Assembly: GCA_964203655.1 (NCBI GenBank)
Contig: CAXNMJ010000008.1
Location: forward strand, 1-64,000
Direction of reading: 5' to 3'
DNA length: 64,000 nucleotides
From: BACL27 sp947488385
GTDB taxonomy: Bacteria > Actinomycetota > Acidimicrobiia > Acidimicrobiales > Ilumatobacteraceae
The notes beneath the pieces were generated by a model. That model was not told the DNA's origin. It was given only the letters and a program-made list of their open reading frames with translations, and searched no databases. Shown one piece after another: positions 8,329 through 17,100 of this stretch. How positions within the stretch are numbered: the first letter of the stretch is position 1; each line of letters begins with the position of its first letter. The position numbers were made by a program, and so were the translations under genes.

Positions 8329-9014
8329 GAGCTCTTCTTCTCGCAGCCGGACTCGGCACTCGGCTTCGCCCTTTAACTGACACGACACCAAAATGCTTGG
8401 TGCCAATTAAAGGAAAACCTTTGTTAGATATTTGGTGCGAAGCGTTGCTGGCTGCGGGTGTCACAAAACTTCTTATTAACTTGCACTACAAGTCTGAGCA
8501 AGTGCAACAGCACGTAGATAGTTCAAAGTTTTCTGAATTTGTTGAGACGATTTACGAGCCGTCTCTGCTCGGCACAGCCGGCACGTTACTTGCGAATCGA
8601 AAATTTTTTGAGAACCAAGACGGCATCCTGTTGCATGCCGACAACTATTGCGAAGCCAATATTTCAGAATTGATTAGTGCTCATGAATCTCGGCCAAGCA
8701 ACTGTGATTTAACGATGCTCGCATTTCGTACATCAACGCCAGAAACATGTGGAATTTTAGAAGTCACCGAAAATAAAATCCTGCAAAAAATGTATGAGAA
8801 ATCTTCGGATGATCACGGGAATCTAGCCAACGCAGCGTTTTACATCCTTTCAAAAAAATTGATTAGTGAACTAAAAAATGAAACAGACTTCAGCAACGAA
8901 GTGATCCCAAAATATTTTGGCAAGACCCTTGTTGTTGAGACCTCAGAAACTTTTATCGACATTGGTACGCCTGAGAGTTACGCCCACGCCCAGAAGGTGG
9001 CGAAGATTCTCTAG
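8325..9014 (+). CDS. Sugar-phosphate nucleotidyltransferase, HddC-like
   Basis: This 229-residue NTP-transferase (GT-A like) has the N-terminal signature LLAAGLGTRLRPLT with PKCLVPIKGKP right after, and a metal-binding LLHADNY segment near residue 100. Length and the lack of a C-terminal beta-helix fit the short HddC/RmlA-like guanylyl- or thymidylyltransferases. HddC makes GDP-D-glycero-alpha-D-manno-heptose from the 1-phosphate. The GTG start at 8325 overlaps the kinase stop by four bases (GTGA), so the two were one translational unit. It is intact although the kinase before it is broken. With gmhA and the kinase it matches the GDP-heptose route; mannose-1-phosphate guanylyltransferase is the main alternative. 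Confidence 0.75.
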   Translation: MRALLLAAGLGTRLRPLTDTTPKCLVPIKGKPLLDIWCEALLAAGVTKLLINLHYKSEQVQQHVDSSKFSEFVETIYEPSLLGTAGTLLANRKFFENQDGILLHADNYCEANISELISAHESRPSNCDLTMLAFRTSTPETCGILEVTENKILQKMYEKSSDDHGNLANAAFYILSKKLISELKNETDFSNEVIPKYFGKTLVVETSETFIDIGTPESYAHAQKVAKIL

Positions 9015-9075
9015 AAATCGTTGGTGGGCGAAGGGCTGGCGAGCACTATCGTGATGAGCGTTAGTTATTGAATTT

Positions 9076-9148
9076 AGGGCAGTAGCTCAGTTGGTAGAGC
9101 GCCGGTCTCCAAAACCGATGGTCGGGGGTTCAAATCCCTCCTGCCCTG
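9076..9148 (+). tRNA. tRNA-Trp (CCA)
   Basis: A 73-base cloverleaf. Acceptor AGGGCAG pairs with CTGCCCT, and the anticodon loop CTCCAAA gives CCA. T arm GGGGG-TTCAAAT-CCCTC has one mismatch at its outer end, and the anticodon stem has one C-A mismatch at its top (CCGGT/ACCGA). Discriminator G, no encoded CCA. It sits 39 bases before secE, the standard actinobacterial arrangement, and may be co-transcribed with it. Confidence 0.96.
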
Positions 9149-9187
9149 CAAAGCAGGTATAGATGACCGATAGGCTGAAAAGCCGAT

Positions 9188-9493
9188 ATGTCAATGGATC
9201 TCAACCGTCAACAGAAGCGCGCCATGCAAAAAATGGGCGAAGTCAACGACCAAGGCGCGCCAATTCGCCAGGCTCGTCCGACAGTTGCTACCCAAGTTGC
9301 CAAAGAACGCGTGGGTCCATTTCAGTACATCCGTGAAGTTCGCGATGAAATGCGCAAGGTTGCCTGGCCGAAATGGCCCGAAATTCGCCGATATTCGATA
9401 ATCGTGCTGGTCACCGTCGTAATTGTCACCGCATTCGTGGGGGGATTGGACGCTGCATTTGGCATACTTTCAGGCTGGCTTTATAAAGATTAG
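9188..9493 (+). CDS. secE: Preprotein translocase subunit SecE
   Basis: A small (101 residues) subunit of the SecYEG channel. A polar N-terminal part of about 50 residues precedes the conserved amphipathic segment FQYIREVRDEMRKVAWPKWP, then a single membrane helix (IIVLVTVVIVTAFVGGLDAAF). The K-W-P element is the SecE hallmark that clamps SecY. ATG 9188 is followed two codons later by another ATG at 9194. nusG follows after 11 bases, the universal secE-nusG pair. A short GGCT-GAAA-AGCC hairpin sits just upstream of the start. Confidence 0.96.
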   Translation: MSMDLNRQQKRAMQKMGEVNDQGAPIRQARPTVATQVAKERVGPFQYIREVRDEMRKVAWPKWPEIRRYSIIVLVTVVIVTAFVGGLDAAFGILSGWLYKD

Positions 9494-9504
9494 GTACCGA
9501 CTAA

Positions 9505-10185
9505 ATGACTGACGACACCACCACAACTCAACTTGAGCAAGACGCACCGGCTTTGGAGTCGGCTGTTGTTGATGCGACTTTTGATCTCACCGAAGACGGT
9601 GATGGCGACGACGCTGAAGTCGATCGCCCATGGTTGCGTCCAGGCAAATGGTATGTCGTGCATTCACAGTCTGGCTACGAGAAAAAAGTAGACGCAAACC
9701 TTAAAGCACGTATCGCTTCTTACAACTTGGCTGATCGAATTTACGAAGTAGTCATTCCGATGGAAGACGTCGTTGAGTTCAAGCAAGGTCGCAAGCAAAC
9801 AGTTCAGAAAAAAGTTTTCCCAGGATATTTGCTTGTGCGTTGCGAAATGGACGATGAAACTTGGTTTTGCATTCGCAACACACCGGGCATAACTGGTTTC
9901 GTAGGTCAGAGCCAAAAAGGTAAAACTCCGGCCCCGCTTTCACGCAAAGAAGTTGCGACGTTCTTGTCAGCCAAAGGTGATGGCAAAGAAGCACCGAAGC
10001 GCAAGGCACCGAAACTTGATTACGAAGTTGGCGAGGGTGTTCGCGTCAAAGAAGGCCCATTCGCAGACTTCTCAGGTCAAGTTGCAGAAATTAATGCCGA
10101 CCACATGAAACTTAAAGTACTTGTCAACATTTTCGGTCGAGAAACCCTCGTCGAAATGGATTTCAGTCAAGTAGCCAAGCTCTAA
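9505..10185 (+). CDS. nusG: Transcription elongation/antitermination factor NusG
   Basis: 226 residues. An acidic N-terminal extension of about 45 residues (rich in D, E and T) precedes the NGN domain, which begins at KWYVVHSQSGYEKKV and contains the PGYLLV strand. The C-terminal KOW domain has EGVRVKEGPFADFSGQVAEI. NusG binds the RNA polymerase clamp helices and links transcription to Rho or to ribosomal S10. The acidic N-terminal extension is usual for actinobacterial NusG. It lies 11 bases after secE and 28 before rplK. Confidence 0.97.
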   Translation: MTDDTTTTQLEQDAPALESAVVDATFDLTEDGDGDDAEVDRPWLRPGKWYVVHSQSGYEKKVDANLKARIASYNLADRIYEVVIPMEDVVEFKQGRKQTVQKKVFPGYLLVRCEMDDETWFCIRNTPGITGFVGQSQKGKTPAPLSRKEVATFLSAKGDGKEAPKRKAPKLDYEVGEGVRVKEGPFADFSGQVAEINADHMKLKVLVNIFGRETLVEMDFSQVAKL

Positions 10186-10213
10186 TTACAAACTTCAAAG
10201 AAAGAAATTCATC

Positions 10214-10642
10214 ATGGCAAAAAAAGAAGTAAAAGCAGTAGTCAAGATTCAGATTCCTGCGGGCAAGGCGACACCTGCACCACCAGTTGGTACAGCACTT
10301 GGACCTCACGGTATTCAGATCATGGAGTTCGTAAAGCAGTACAACGCTGCAACTGAGTCGCAGAGCGGCACAGTTGTGCCTGTTGAAATTACGATCTTCG
10401 AAGATCGTTCGTTCTCATTCATCCTTAAGACTCCACCAACGCCTGTTTTGTTGCGTCAAAAGGCCGGTCTTGAGAAGGCTGCAAAGAACCCAGGCAAAGA
10501 AGTTGCTGGTTCGGTAACAGAAAAAGATGTTGAAGAAGTAGCCAAAATCAAGATGCCTGACTTAAATGCCAACGATCTTGAAGCTGCCAAACAACAAGTC
10601 CGTGGTACTGCCCGTTCAATGGGCCTGACCGTGGTCGGCTGA
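10214..10642 (+). CDS. rplK: 50S ribosomal protein L11
   Basis: 142 residues, the standard length. The N-terminal domain has KIQIPAGKATPAPPVGTALGPHGI, with the proline-rich loop that contacts translation factors and thiostrepton-type drugs. The C-terminal part is the RNA-binding domain for the 23S GTPase-associated centre. It is followed by rplA after 90 bases, a gap holding an inverted-repeat structure. No unusual residues in the drug-contact loop were noticed. Confidence 0.98.
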   Translation: MAKKEVKAVVKIQIPAGKATPAPPVGTALGPHGIQIMEFVKQYNAATESQSGTVVPVEITIFEDRSFSFILKTPPTPVLLRQKAGLEKAAKNPGKEVAGSVTEKDVEEVAKIKMPDLNANDLEAAKQQVRGTARSMGLTVVG

Positions 10643-10679
10643 TTTAATCACTGATTTAAAAACGTAATAAACAAAAACC

Positions 10680-10714
10680 AACCCTGATTCGGAAGAACCT
10701 CATCCGGACGGGTT
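10680..10714 (+). promoter_or_regulatory. Structured RNA hairpin in the rplK-rplA spacer
   Basis: AACCC at 10680-10684 pairs with GGGTT at 10710-10714, and an inner TTCGG/CCGGA helix sits inside. There is no T-run after it, so it is not an ordinary terminator. It ends 18 bases before rplA, just ahead of the GAGGGAGG ribosome-binding site. It could be a site for feedback control of L1 synthesis; that is inference. Confidence 0.4.
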
Positions 10715-10732
10715 AACAACGAGGGAGGCTTT

Positions 10733-11455
10733 ATGCCACAGAATAAAACGAATCCAGACAAGAATCACGGCAAGAACTATCGCAATGCGATTGCGACTTA
10801 CGACCGTGAAACACTGCACACGCCAGCCGATGCGGTAGCCAAAGTTAAGTCTTTGGCCAAGGCAAAGTTTGACGAGACCGTTGAACTAGCAGTGCGCTTG
10901 GGTCTTGATCCACGCAAAACAGAGCAGAGCGTTCGCGGAACCGTCTCGATGCCGTCAGGCACCGGTAAGTCAGTTCGCATTGCCGTTTTCGCAGCCGGTG
11001 ACGCTGCCAAACAGGCTCGTGATGCTGGTGCCGACATTGTGGGTAGCGACGACCTCGCAGCCGAAATCGAAAAAGGCAAAATGGATTTCGACATTGCAAT
11101 CGCAACTCCAGACATGATGCCGCTCGTCGGTAAATTGGGTCGCGCGCTCGGACCTCGTGGTCTGATGCCGAACCCAAAGACTGGCACAGTGACAACAGAT
11201 GTTGCCCGCGCAGTTGCCGAGTTCAAAGGTGGCAAAGTTGAATATCGCACCGACCGCTATGGCAATGTGCACATTCCTGTTGGCAAAGTGAGTTTCGAAG
11301 CTTCGGCTTTGACGCTCAACGTTGCCGCTGTGCTTGAAGAACTCAACCGCACACGTCCAGCCGCAGCCAAAGGCCGATACATCAAAAAGATTTCTGTGTC
11401 GTCGACAATGGGGCCGGGCGTCAAGATTGATCCAGCATTGGTTGCTGGCGAGTAG
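10733..11455 (+). CDS. rplA: 50S ribosomal protein L1
   Basis: 240 residues, usual for L1. The family block GKLGRALGPRGLMPNPKTGTV sits in the middle (about residues 128-148), and the FKGGKVEYRTDRYGNVHIPVGK segment follows. L1 forms the mobile stalk by the E site of the 50S subunit and in many bacteria also represses its own operon. A strong GAGGGAGG ribosome-binding site precedes ATG 10733. Normally rplJ would come next; here a TIGR04372-type gene intervenes. Confidence 0.98.
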   Translation: MPQNKTNPDKNHGKNYRNAIATYDRETLHTPADAVAKVKSLAKAKFDETVELAVRLGLDPRKTEQSVRGTVSMPSGTGKSVRIAVFAAGDAAKQARDAGADIVGSDDLAAEIEKGKMDFDIAIATPDMMPLVGKLGRALGPRGLMPNPKTGTVTTDVARAVAEFKGGKVEYRTDRYGNVHIPVGKVSFEASALTLNVAAVLEELNRTRPAAAKGRYIKKISVSSTMGPGVKIDPALVAGE

Positions 11456-11502
11456 AAATTCGTCAAACCGAAAATCTATTTCGTGAGATAATCGGCATAG
11501 CG

Positions 11503-12708
11503 ATGCGCCGATTAAAAAAACTTACTTTGCAAGATCTGTTGCTGGTTGTTCCAGCACTAGTCACGGCAATCTTGTTGCGCGTTCTGCGACCAATTGTCAC
11601 GATTCGTTTCAGAAATTTGCCCGCTGACGAGATTGGTCCGTTGACAGTCGTTTCGCAGCATTATCTGCGGATAAAAGAGACTCAGCAAAAAAAGCGACAG
11701 ATTGATTTTTGGTATTTGAAAGACTCGGTGAAAGTCAGCAATGACTACATGCTGAATTTTGTCAAGTCACAAATCAAAGTCCACAGATCACGATTTATTG
11801 AACTTGTCGCCGCAATTTCAGAAGAGTTGCCGGGCGCTCAGCATCACCAAATTGAATCCGAGATCCGGATCACGTTGCTTGAGGGTGTGGGTAGAAAACT
11901 AAAACTGCCACAAAAAGATTGCGACTCAAGTTCTGAGTACGTTAAAAAAATAGGGATTGATCCGCAAAAAGAATTTATTGCACTCATGGTTCGAGACGGC
12001 GCGTATAAAAGCGACATCGTGCAGGCAAATACGCAGCTGCGAACCGACAAAGAGATTTATCGAAATCAAGACATTAACGATTACTTGCAAGTTGCCGAGA
12101 AATTTGCATCAATGAATGTGCAAATAGTTCGAATGGGCGCAAAAGTCGAGCGCCAGTTCACTTCGAACTCACCATTAATCATTGATTACGCCTCAACTGG
12201 CATGCGCACCGAGGCCGCCGACATTTATCTGGCAAGCGAATGCGCGATGTGCATTTCAACAAACCTGGGTTTTGACCATATTGCGGCGATGAGCGGCAAG
12301 TTACGAGTGATCACCAATCAGGCCTTGATTATTCAAGCCTCTACTTTGTTCTATTCGACTGATGTGTTTATTTTGCAGCGATTTATTGAGAGATCTAGCG
12401 GCAGACTGCTGACGCTTTCAGAGTCATTGCAGTTTGCGGAGATTCGAAATTTAGATTGGTATCACAAGGTGATTGATCGGGGATTGGATTTCGTCCGCAA
12501 TACGCCTGAAGAGATACTTGAGGCATCACTTGAAGGTTGGCAACGTTCCAAAGGGCAATGGGTCGACTTGCCGGGGGACCTTGAATTACAGGCAAAGTAT
12601 TGGCATATATATGACACGTTTTTTCCTGAACACAAAGATCGATTCTTGAACGGTCGACCCCATGTGGGCGCGAGTTTCCTGCGTAACAACAAGTCATGGT
12701 TGGCTTGA
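11503..12708 (+). CDS. TIGR04372-type putative glycosyltransferase (copy 2), inside the rplA-rplJ gap
   Basis: 401 residues, same family as the protein at 1450-2646 but clearly diverged. Matching blocks are FIALMVRDGAYKSD, then YRNQDINDYLQVAEKFASMNV with QIVRMGAKVE, then TEAADIYLASECAMCISTNLG. The N-terminus has a hydrophobic helix (LLLVVPALVTAILLRVL, about residues 11-27), so it is probably membrane-associated. It sits 47 bases after rplA and 241 before rplJ, same strand, where housekeeping genes are normally adjacent. A GATAAT -10-like hexamer lies shortly before it. It is likely an insertion of a glycan gene into the ribosomal operon. Biochemical activity unknown. Confidence 0.7.
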   Translation: MRRLKKLTLQDLLLVVPALVTAILLRVLRPIVTIRFRNLPADEIGPLTVVSQHYLRIKETQQKKRQIDFWYLKDSVKVSNDYMLNFVKSQIKVHRSRFIELVAAISEELPGAQHHQIESEIRITLLEGVGRKLKLPQKDCDSSSEYVKKIGIDPQKEFIALMVRDGAYKSDIVQANTQLRTDKEIYRNQDINDYLQVAEKFASMNVQIVRMGAKVERQFTSNSPLIIDYASTGMRTEAADIYLASECAMCISTNLGFDHIAAMSGKLRVITNQALIIQASTLFYSTDVFILQRFIERSSGRLLTLSESLQFAEIRNLDWYHKVIDRGLDFVRNTPEEILEASLEGWQRSKGQWVDLPGDLELQAKYWHIYDTFFPEHKDRFLNGRPHVGASFLRNNKSWLA

Positions 12709-12855
12709 CGTTGGTAAGTGGGTTTAATGCCCGATATCGTCAATATTCGTTAGAAGTGAGTTAAGCAGCAGTCACAGCAATGTGAAGGTTGCCCACCGCA
12801 GAAATTTGGTCTGAAAGATTCTTTTCAGATAATGAGCCAGCAATGGTTCGCCAAA
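12700..12855 (+). promoter_or_regulatory. Possible promoter and structured leader of rplJL (L10-leader-like)
   Basis: A promoter-like pair TTGGCT (12700-12705) and TTTAAT (12723-12728), 17 bases apart, lies at the end of the TIGR04372 gene. Downstream, TTTGG (12805-12809) pairs with CCAAA (12851-12855), enclosing two hairpins: CTGAAA/TTTCAG (12811-12828) and GAGCCA-GCAA-TGGTTC (12834-12849, a GNRA tetraloop). This three-way junction about 95 bases before rplJ is where many bacteria carry the L10 autoregulatory leader. Another hairpin, CGCGA-TTT-TCGCG, follows. I could not match the L10 consensus base by base. Confidence 0.45.
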
Positions 12856-12949
12856 CGAGGTGAATGTATCTAGTCGCGATTTTCGCGCTGGGTTGTTCCG
12901 CACTGCGTTGAGCACCCGAGCATTGTCAAATCAGAAAGTTCATCGTTTT

Positions 12950-13477
12950 ATGGCAAATGCAACCGCAGAGAAAATTGCAGTAGTAAAAGAAGTGAGCGCA
13001 AAACTCGCTGCTTCGAATGCCGCAATTATTACTGAATATCGCGGAATGACAGTGGGTTCGTTGGCTACGTTGCGTCGCGCACTTCGTCCGCTTGGTGCCG
13101 AATACAAGGTTTACAAAAACACACTTGCGCGTTTTGCTGCCCGTGAATCTGGCTACGCAGAGCTCGAAGAATTCTTGAAGGGCCCTGCAGCGATCACTTT
13201 TGTGAACGGCGACGCCTCGGCGGTTGCAAAAGTTCTTCGCAACCACGCCAAAGAAAATCCACTACTTGTTTTGATGGGTGGAGTAGTCGCCGGCAAAGCA
13301 ATTAGCGCGAAAGAACTCAAGGCGCTTGCCGATCTTCCACCACGCGAAGTCATGCTCGCTCAATTCGCTGGCATGTTGCAAGCACCACTTACAAAGACCG
13401 CAAACATGTTCGCCGCCTTGCCACGCAAGACCGCGTATGCCCTCAAGGCACTCGTTGAACAGCGTGAAGCGGCCTAG
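12950..13477 (+). CDS. rplJ: 50S ribosomal protein L10
   Basis: 175 residues from ATG 12950. The protein opens ATAEKIAVVKEVSAKL, then AAIITEYRGMTVGSLATLRRAL, then KVYKNTLARFA, all typical of L10. The C-terminal helix carries L7/L12 dimers at the base of the stalk. An ATG at 12860 in the same frame would add 30 residues that do not look like L10, so it was not used. rplL follows 58 bases later, and the pair is probably controlled by the leader upstream. Confidence 0.97.
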   Translation: MANATAEKIAVVKEVSAKLAASNAAIITEYRGMTVGSLATLRRALRPLGAEYKVYKNTLARFAARESGYAELEEFLKGPAAITFVNGDASAVAKVLRNHAKENPLLVLMGGVVAGKAISAKELKALADLPPREVMLAQFAGMLQAPLTKTANMFAALPRKTAYALKALVEQREAA

Positions 13478-13535
13478 AGATTTACTACAACTAAACAAAT
13501 ACAAAATTAACTAAAAAATAAAAGGAGAAATAGAA

Positions 13536-13916
13536 ATGGCACTTACAAAAGATCAGATTCTTGACGGAATCTCAGAACTTACGGTTCTTGAGCTCAAAGA
13601 TCTTCTTTCGGCATTCGAAGAGAAGTTCGGCGTAACAGCAGCAGCCCCAGTGGCAGTTGCCGCAGCAGGCGGAGCAGCACCAGCTGCCGACGCAGGCGCC
13701 GAGAAGGACGAGTTCACAGTCATCTTGAAAGATGGCGGCGCGCAGAAGATCGCCGTTATCAAGGCAGTTCGCGAACTCACATCTCTTGGCCTCAAAGAAG
13801 CCAAAGATCTCGTTGACGGTGCACCAAAGCCAGTTTTGGAAAAGGCCAGCAAGGACGACGCCGCTAAGGCGAAAGCCAAGCTTGAAGAAGCCGGCGCAAC
13901 CGTCGAACTCGCGTAA
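13536..13916 (+). CDS. rplL: 50S ribosomal protein L7/L12
   Basis: 126 residues with the classic layout: N-terminal dimerisation domain (about 1-35), Ala/Pro/Gly-rich hinge (VAVAAAGGAAPAADAG, about 39-55) and a C-terminal domain with KDGGAQKIAVIKAVRELT and LKEAKDLVDGAP, which recruits EF-Tu and EF-G. A strong AAAAGGAGAAA ribosome-binding site precedes the start, fitting a protein needed in four or more copies per ribosome. A perfect hairpin begins 13 bases after its stop. Confidence 0.98.
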   Translation: MALTKDQILDGISELTVLELKDLLSAFEEKFGVTAAAPVAVAAAGGAAPAADAGAEKDEFTVILKDGGAQKIAVIKAVRELTSLGLKEAKDLVDGAPKPVLEKASKDDAAKAKAKLEEAGATVELA

Positions 13917-13928
13917 TAACTCGGTCTT

Positions 13929-13950
13929 GGCGTCCGGGTCTCCGGACGCC
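13929..13950 (+). terminator. Hairpin after rplL (attenuator or processing site)
   Basis: GGCGTCCGG and CCGGACGCC form a perfect 9-pair stem with loop GTCT. The next bases lack a clean T-run (a TTTT occurs only about 10 bases later), so full termination is doubtful. Partial termination or RNA processing between rplL and rpoB is common and fits. The remaining spacer to rpoB has a possible weak promoter: TTGGTG at 13974-13979 and GATAGG at 13997-14002. Confidence 0.55.
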
Positions 13951-14109
13951 GACCGTGCATTTTGGTCTGCGGGTTGGTGAGTTTTACTTATTCACCGATA
14001 GGCTCGTAGACCGCCGTGCATTGCCCTCGAAGTAGTTCTCAAAAACTTCCAAGTGGGCATTTCACTTTAATTTTCCTGCTTGCCAATTTCTAACACTAGG
14101 AGTACACTC

Positions 14110-17100
14110 GTGGCCCTTCGTGCTGATGCACGCGAACGCTATTCGTTCGCAACACTTTCCGATGCAATGGAAATCCCAAACTTAATTGGCGTACAACGCG
14201 AAAGTTTCGAGTGGTTTCTCACCGAGGGGTTGCGAGAGGTCTTTGAAGATATTTCCCCAGTTAAAGGTGTCAGCGATGACTTGCAGCTTGAACTCACTTT
14301 CGATCCAGATGATGCTGATTTAAATCCAAAACCAAAATTCACTGAGGCCGAGTGTCGCGATCGTGACATGACTTATTCGGTGCCAAAGTTCGTGAAGGCA
14401 AAGTTCTTGAACCGCCCAACTGGCGAAATCAAAGAGCAGACCGTCTTTATCGGTGACTTCCCAAAGATGACCGACAAGGGAACTTTCATCATCAACGGCA
14501 CCGAGCGTGTTGTTGTTAGTCAGCTGGTGCGTTCGCCAGGCGTAATCTTCGAACCAGGTGAGCGCTTTCGTTTGCGTAACTTGTCGAAGTACCAACTTGT
14601 AAAAGGAACAATCCATCCAAGTCGCGGAGAGTGGCTTGAGTTCGATGTTGAGCACAAACCGGGCAAAGAAGTAACTGCAGGAACTCGTGTTGCTCGCAAG
14701 CGTCGCATGGGCATCTTCACGATCATTCGTGCACTCGGCTACGACGAGTTGAACGCTCCAGGGTTCATCGATCGCTTTGTCAATTACTTTGACTTCCTTG
14801 AAGATCAGTGGCGTCGTGAAAAAGTAATCGCGCCAACACGCGAAGAAGCACTTCTTGAAATTTACAAGCGCGCCCGACCAAGCGAGCCACAGAACGTTGA
14901 AGCGGCACGTGTTTATTTCGAACAAGCATTCTTCGGTGTTCGATACAACTTGTCACGCGTAGGTCGCTACAAGTTGAATCGCAAACTCGGTGGCGAGTTG
15001 AAGAAGATTCAAGAAATGTTCGGCCTCAAAGTTGGGCCAGAACTTGGCAAACTCGATTTACCAGCCGAAGACCAAGATGTTTTGAGTCGTTGCGAAGTTT
15101 TGGCGACGATCAGCTACATGTTGCATCTCGTAAAGCAAGAGCCGGGCTATCGACTTGACGACCAAGATCACTTTGCAAACCGTCGTATTCGTTCGGTAGG
15201 CGAGTTGATTCAGAACCAAGTTCGTATCGGTCTTTCACGAATGGAGCGCGTGGTTCGCGAGCGCATGACGACCCAAGACTCTGAGGCGATTTCGCCACAG
15301 ACTTTGATCAACGTTCGCCCAGTAGTGGCGGCGATCAAAGAGTTCTTCGGAACATCGCAATTGTCGCAGTTCATGGACCAAGTCAACCCATTGTCGGGTT
15401 TGACCCATCGTCGTCGCCTTTCGGCACTTGGACCTGGTGGTCTTAGCCGTGAGCGAGCAGGTTTCGAAGTTCGAGACGTTCACTTCTCGCACTACGGCCG
15501 TATGTGTCCAATTGAGACACCAGAAGGTCCGAACATTGGTCTTATCGGTGCACTTTCGACATATGCCCGAGTGAATCCATTCGGTTTCATCGAGACGCCA
15601 TACCGTCGCGTAAAGGGTGGCATCGTCACCAACGAGATCAAATACATGGCAGCTGACGAAGAAGAAAATTACGTCGTTGCACAGGCCAACACTCCAATTT
15701 TGCCAGACGGTCGTTTGCGTGACGAGCGCGTTCTTGTGCGTCGATCACCACAGGCAGCAAGTTTGGAAGACCTCAAGAAGATGCTTGAAGCAGAAAGCTT
15801 CTTCGGCGCGACTACAGACATCGGTTACGTAACGCCGGCAGAAGTTGACTTCATCGACGTTTCACCAAAGCAGATTGTTTCAATCGCAACTGCGTTGATT
15901 CCGTTCCTTGAACACGACGATGCAAACCGTGCGTTGATGGGTGCAAACATGCAACGTCAAGCAGTGCCGTTGATTCGTGCCGAAGCGCCATACATCGGTA
16001 CCGGTGTTGAAGCCCGTGCTGCACGCGATGGAGCCGACTTGGTTTTGGCAAAAGATGACGGTGTTGTCGAGTCAATTACTGGTGCGACAATTGTTGTCAA
16101 GTACGAAAACCTGCCGAAGCGTGAACACGAACACAAGTTGTATAAGTTCTTGCGTTCAAACCAAGACACTTGCATCAACCAAATTGTTCGCGTCAAAGAA
16201 GGACAGAAAATCAAGAAGGGCGACCTTCTTGCTGACGGTCCAAGCACTGACGAAGGCGAACTTGCGTTAGGTAAGAACTTGCTCGTGGCGCTGATGCCAT
16301 GGGAGGGCTACAACTTCGAAGACGCAATCATTTTGTCAGAGCGTCTCGTCAAAGAAGACGTGCTCACTTCAATTCACATTCACGAATACGAAGTTGATGC
16401 CCGAGACACAAAACTTGGTGCAGAAGAAATCAGCCGTGACATTCCAAACCTGTCGGAAGAAATTCTTGCCGACCTCGACGATCGCGGAATCATTCGCGTC
16501 GGCGCAGAAGTAGGACCTGGCGACGTTCTTGTCGGCAAGGTGACTCCAAAGGGAGAAACCGAACTGACACCTGAAGAGCGTTTGTTGCGCGCAATTTTCG
16601 GTGAGAAGTCAAAAGAAGTTCGTGACACATCACTTAAAGTTCCACACGGTGAAGGTGGCAAAGTTATTGACGTCAAAGTTCTCAAGCGCGCTGCCGAAGG
16701 CGATGACGAACCAGGCGATGAGTTGCCACCAGGTGTAAACCAAATCGTAAAAATTCACGTGGCGCAAAAGCGCAAAATCAGCGTCGGCGACAAGCTCGCG
16801 GGGCGTCACGGAAACAAGGGTGTTATCTCCAAGATTCTGCCTGTCGAAGACATGCCATATCTTGAAGACGGAACGCCTGTTGACATCATCTTGAATCCAC
16901 TTGGTGTACCAAGCCGAATGAACATCGGTCAGGTACTCGAAGCCCACCTTGGCTATTGCGCGAGATGGGGTTGGTACGACGAGAAGAACCAGAAGGCTGT
17001 GGGCGCGAACCCGATTCGCGGAACAGAGTCAAAGACTCGTCCATCCACACCGCCGGCAACTTTCATCTCAACACCAGTATTCGACGGTGCACATTGGGAC

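Noticed and set aside
12860..12949. N-terminal extension of L10 from an upstream ATG
   Set aside because: The 30 residues do not resemble L10 and overlap the regulatory leader; MANATAEKIAVVKEV at 12950 is the natural start.
14320..14925. A 201-codon minus-strand frame opposite rpoB
   Set aside because: Antisense to conserved RpoB sequence, no motifs or ribosome-binding site.
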